Positions 5,314-7,180 of a DNA stretch of 7,180 nucleotides are shown piece after piece. The DNA is taken from assembly GCA_934130265.1 (NCBI GenBank), contig CAKOYC010000060.1, positions 1 through 7,180 of the forward strand, read 5' to 3'. Every line of letters begins with the position of its first letter. Positions within the stretch are counted from its first letter, which is position 1. A model generated the notes under the pieces. The model was not told the DNA's origin and did not search any database. It saw only the letters and a program-made list of their open reading frames with translations. This DNA comes from an uncultured Bacilli bacterium (GTDB lineage: Bacteria > Bacillota_I > Bacilli_A > RF39 > UBA660). Both the position numbers and the translations under genes were made by a program.

Positions 5314-5319
5314 CCTCCT
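5314..5319 (-). promoter_or_regulatory. Ribosome binding site that decides the metalloprotease start
   Basis: On the minus strand this is a perfect AGGAGG, 7 nt before the ATG at 5306. The upstream in-frame ATG (5327) has no comparable site. Confidence 0.88.
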
Positions 5320-5330
5320 GTTAACATTAT

Positions 5331-5359
5331 ATTATAGATAAAAAATAAAAAAATGCAAA
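5331..5359 (-). promoter_or_regulatory. Probable sigma-A promoter of the metalloprotease gene
   Basis: On the minus strand the -35 is TTTGCA (plus 5354-5359; 4 of 6) with a 17-bp spacer, or TTGCAT with 16 bp. The -10 is a perfect TATAAT (5331-5336). Transcription would begin near 5324, just upstream of the AGGAGG. Confidence 0.6.
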
Positions 5360-5366
5360 GAAGTTG

Positions 5367-5395
5367 TTGACGAACATATTTTTGATAGATATAAT
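5367..5395 (+). promoter_or_regulatory. Strong sigma-A promoter of the two-component operon
   Basis: TTGACG (5367-5372; 5 of 6) is followed by a 17-bp spacer and a perfect TATAAT (5390-5395). This is the best vegetative promoter in the window. Its -35 starts only about 8 bp from the -35 of the divergent protease promoter, so a regulator bound here could affect both units. Confidence 0.85.
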
Positions 5396-5415
5396 ATAAA
5401 GCAACTGATAGTTAT
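5383..5415 (+). repeat. Direct repeat TGATAG(A/T)TAT over the two-component promoter
   Basis: TGATAGATAT (5383-5392) and TGATAGTTAT (5406-5415) match at 9 of 10 positions, with starts 23 bp apart, about two helical turns. The first copy overlaps the -10 box. OmpR-family regulators bind direct repeats, so this is a candidate autoregulatory site, placed for repression. Chance similarity in AT-rich DNA is possible. Confidence 0.35.
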
Positions 5416-5432
5416 TAGAAAGGACTGATTAA

Positions 5433-6107
5433 ATGGCTAAGATATTAATAATAGATGATGATAAGGATATAGCAGAGTTAGTGTCTTTAATCTTAAGAAA
5501 AGAAAAGATAGAATCTGATATTATAACTGATTCTATAGAAGCTTTAAAAGTACTAGAAACAGGTAATTATAATTATGATTTAATTCTACTTGATATAATG
5601 ATGCCTAATATTAGTGGTATAGAACTTTGTATAAAAGTAAGAGATAAAGTCTCTTGTCCAATAGTCTTTTTATCTGCTAAAAAAGAATTAGTTGATAAGA
5701 TGGTAGGCTATGAAATAGGTGGAGATGATTATATTACTAAACCATTTGATAATACGGAACTTGTTTTAAAGATAAAGTCTCATTTAAGATTACAAACTAG
5801 AAGTAAGGTTAGTAAGAATACTATTACTATTGGGGAGATTAGTATTAATAAAGAAAGCTTTGAAGTATATAAAAATAAAGAAAAGATAGAAGTCTCAACT
5901 AGAGAATTTGAACTTTTAAGTTATTTAATGGAAAATGCAGGTATTGCTTTATCAAAAGAACAAATCTTTGAAAATGTGTGGGGTAATTGTTATGGTGATA
6001 TTGGAACGGTAGCTGTTAACATTAAGAACTTAAGAGAAAAATTAGATCCTAATAATAAATATATAATTACTATTTGGGGTTATGGTTATAAATTTGTGAG
6101 GAATTAA
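5433..6107 (+). CDS. OmpR/PhoB-family response regulator
   Basis: This 224-residue two-domain regulator is of standard family length. The receiver domain (1-120) has the acidic cluster DDD (8-10), phospho-acceptor Asp54 in ILLDIMMP, Ser81 in FLSAK and Lys103 in TKPF, so all switch residues are present. The C-terminal winged helix (about 130-224) carries STREFELLSYL, the recognition-helix region GTVAVNIKNLREKL and the wing WGYGYKF. It should be phosphorylated by the kinase encoded 5 nt downstream and then bind direct repeats in target promoters. AAAGGA (5419-5424) lies 8 nt before the ATG. The sequence resembles the VanR/SaeR-like regulators of Firmicutes that answer envelope signals, but the stimulus cannot be read from it. 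The divergent metalloprotease is a possible target. Confidence 0.95.
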   Translation: MAKILIIDDDKDIAELVSLILRKEKIESDIITDSIEALKVLETGNYNYDLILLDIMMPNISGIELCIKVRDKVSCPIVFLSAKKELVDKMVGYEIGGDDYITKPFDNTELVLKIKSHLRLQTRSKVSKNTITIGEISINKESFEVYKNKEKIEVSTREFELLSYLMENAGIALSKEQIFENVWGNCYGDIGTVAVNIKNLREKLDPNNKYIITIWGYGYKFVRN

Positions 6108-6112
6108 TTATT

Positions 6113-7180
6113 ATGAAGAAAAAATCAATTAAAAGGAAAATACTCATTGGACTTATTTTTATTACTTTTATAAATATTTTAACTTTATGTATTTGGTTTT
6201 TGTGTAATGTAGAACCAATGCTTAGTAAAAAAGAAATGTTAAAAAAAGAGATTCTTACTAAAGATATAAAAAATAATTATCATACGTTTGCTGAATTAGT
6301 AAATGACCTTGATAGTATAAAGAAAGAGAAAGAATTGACTTTTAGTATTGAGAAAGAAAGAGCTAAGAAAGATAAACAGGACCTATATTTATTTTCTAAA
6401 AAAGTCCAAGTTAATAATGATGAATATATTGTAAATGCTTACTTTTATAAAAATATGAGTATCTTAAGACTGATACTTGAATTATTGTCTTTTCAAACTA
6501 TAGTAATTACAATTTGTATGCTTTTAATATTTTTGTTTGCTAAAGATAAAATAATTAAACCAGTTAATAGGATAATTGAAGATATTAGAAACTATAAGTT
6601 TGGCAAAAGACCAAGTAGAGTTCCAATAGACAATGAATTTTCTCTTATTCAAAATGAATTTGTTTCCTTAGTTGATTCACTAGAGGAAGAAAAGAAAGAA
6701 CAAAATAGAATAATAGCAAGTATTTCTCATGATATAAAAACACCACTAACGTCTATTCTTGGTTATTCTAATTTGATAGAAGAAGAAAGACTAACTAAAG
6801 AAGAGATAAAGAAATATAATCAAAAAATCTATGAGAAAGCACTGCACCTAAAAAATATCTTAGCAACTTTTGATGATTATTTAGTCAATCAAAGAGAACA
6901 AAAACTAGAGTTAACTTCTATTAAAATAAAAGATTTAGTTAAAGAAATAGAAAAAGATTATAAATTAGAACTTGAAAATAATGGAGTAGAATTAGTAATT
7001 AAAACAGATATAGAAGAAAGTACTATAACATTAGATGTAACAAAATTTAAAAGAATTATTTCTAATTTAATATCTAATAGTATGCGTTATTTAAAAGATA
7101 ATGGAAAGATTACTATTGAAATAACTAGTGATGATAATAATTACTTGTTTCATTTTAAAGATAACGGAATAGGAGTGGAT
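6113..7180 (+). CDS. Membrane sensor histidine kinase, C-terminally cut by the window edge
   Basis: The frame is open for 356 residues to the last base, so the ATP-binding domain is incomplete only because the window ends. Two membrane segments (about 10-31 and 119-143) flank a short extracellular region of about 85 mostly charged residues. A HAMP-like linker (144-195, beginning KIIKPVNRI) follows. The H-box is SISHDIKTPLTSILGYS with phospho-acceptor His206, and HDIKTPL is typical of kinases paired with OmpR-type regulators. The N-box is NLISNSMRYL (N318 and N322), and the G1 box DNGIG (350-354) ends the window. The ribosome binding site GAGGAA (6098-6103) lies in the last codons of the response regulator gene, with 5 bp between the two genes, so they are co-transcribed and probably translationally coupled. 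Expected partner: the upstream regulator. The ligand is unknown. Confidence 0.95.
   Translation, partial: MKKKSIKRKILIGLIFITFINILTLCIWFLCNVEPMLSKKEMLKKEILTKDIKNNYHTFAELVNDLDSIKKEKELTFSIEKERAKKDKQDLYLFSKKVQVNNDEYIVNAYFYKNMSILRLILELLSFQTIVITICMLLIFLFAKDKIIKPVNRIIEDIRNYKFGKRPSRVPIDNEFSLIQNEFVSLVDSLEEEKKEQNRIIASISHDIKTPLTSILGYSNLIEEERLTKEEIKKYNQKIYEKALHLKNILATFDDYLVNQREQKLELTSIKIKDLVKEIEKDYKLELENNGVELVIKTDIEESTITLDVTKFKRIISNLISNSMRYLKDNGKITIEITSDDNNYLFHFKDNGIGVD

Noticed and set aside
5307..5327. Seven-codon upstream start for the metalloprotease
   Set aside because: The AGGAGG lies between this ATG and the next one, and the predicted transcription start is at about 5324, downstream of this ATG's first base.
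1..7180. CRISPR array, tRNA, rRNA, insertion sequence or phage attachment site
   Set aside because: I saw no regularly spaced repeats, cloverleaf-like sequence, transposase motifs or terminal inverted repeats in the window.

Overview
The window is a low-G+C (about 30 percent by eye), standard-code Firmicutes-type stretch. Strong AGGAGG-type ribosome binding sites, sigma-A-like promoters, U-tract hairpin terminators, two cysteine-rich CotY/CotZ-family spore coat genes and a Gram-positive-type membrane glycolipid glycosyltransferase point to an AT-rich endospore-forming member of the Bacilli or Erysipelotrichia, or a related uncultured gut lineage. Tryptophan is encoded by TGG and no in-frame TGA is needed, so a mycoplasma-type code is not indicated. 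The assignment to a group is inference.

Layout: (1) 1-274 (+), the C-terminal end of a GT4 glycosyltransferase that resembles glycolipid synthases. (2) 280-1431 (-), a SEDS (RodA/FtsW/SpoVE) peptidoglycan polymerase. (3) 1520-1846 (+), an unrecognised 108-residue protein. (4) 2289-2693 and 1858-2271 (-), a two-gene operon of CotY/CotZ paralogs behind a near-perfect sigma-K-type promoter. (5) 2923-4551 (+), a ClpX-like AAA+ unfoldase with an unfamiliar N-terminal half. (6) 4563-5306 (-), a putative HExxH zinc metalloprotease. (7) 5433-6107 and 6113-7180 (+), an OmpR-family response regulator and its histidine kinase; the kinase runs off the window.

Transcription units alternate strand throughout. 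Each of the three convergent junctions (5, 11 and 11 bp between coding regions) holds one hairpin that can terminate from both sides and overlaps stop codons. Each divergent junction holds the promoters or ribosome binding sites of both flanking units. Three genes have ribosome binding sites that move the start downstream of the longest open frame: the upstream coat gene, the ClpX-like gene and the metalloprotease.

Much of the window concerns the cell envelope or the spore (glycolipid synthesis, peptidoglycan polymerisation, coat proteins, a membrane sensor kinase). The most unusual item is the ClpX-like ATPase. It keeps the AAA+ core, the GYVG pore loop and a VGF tripeptide where ClpX binds ClpP. 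It lacks the zinc-binding N-domain and the RKH pore loop, and it carries about 200 residues of unrecognised sequence instead. It lies back to back with the coat operon and convergent with the metalloprotease.
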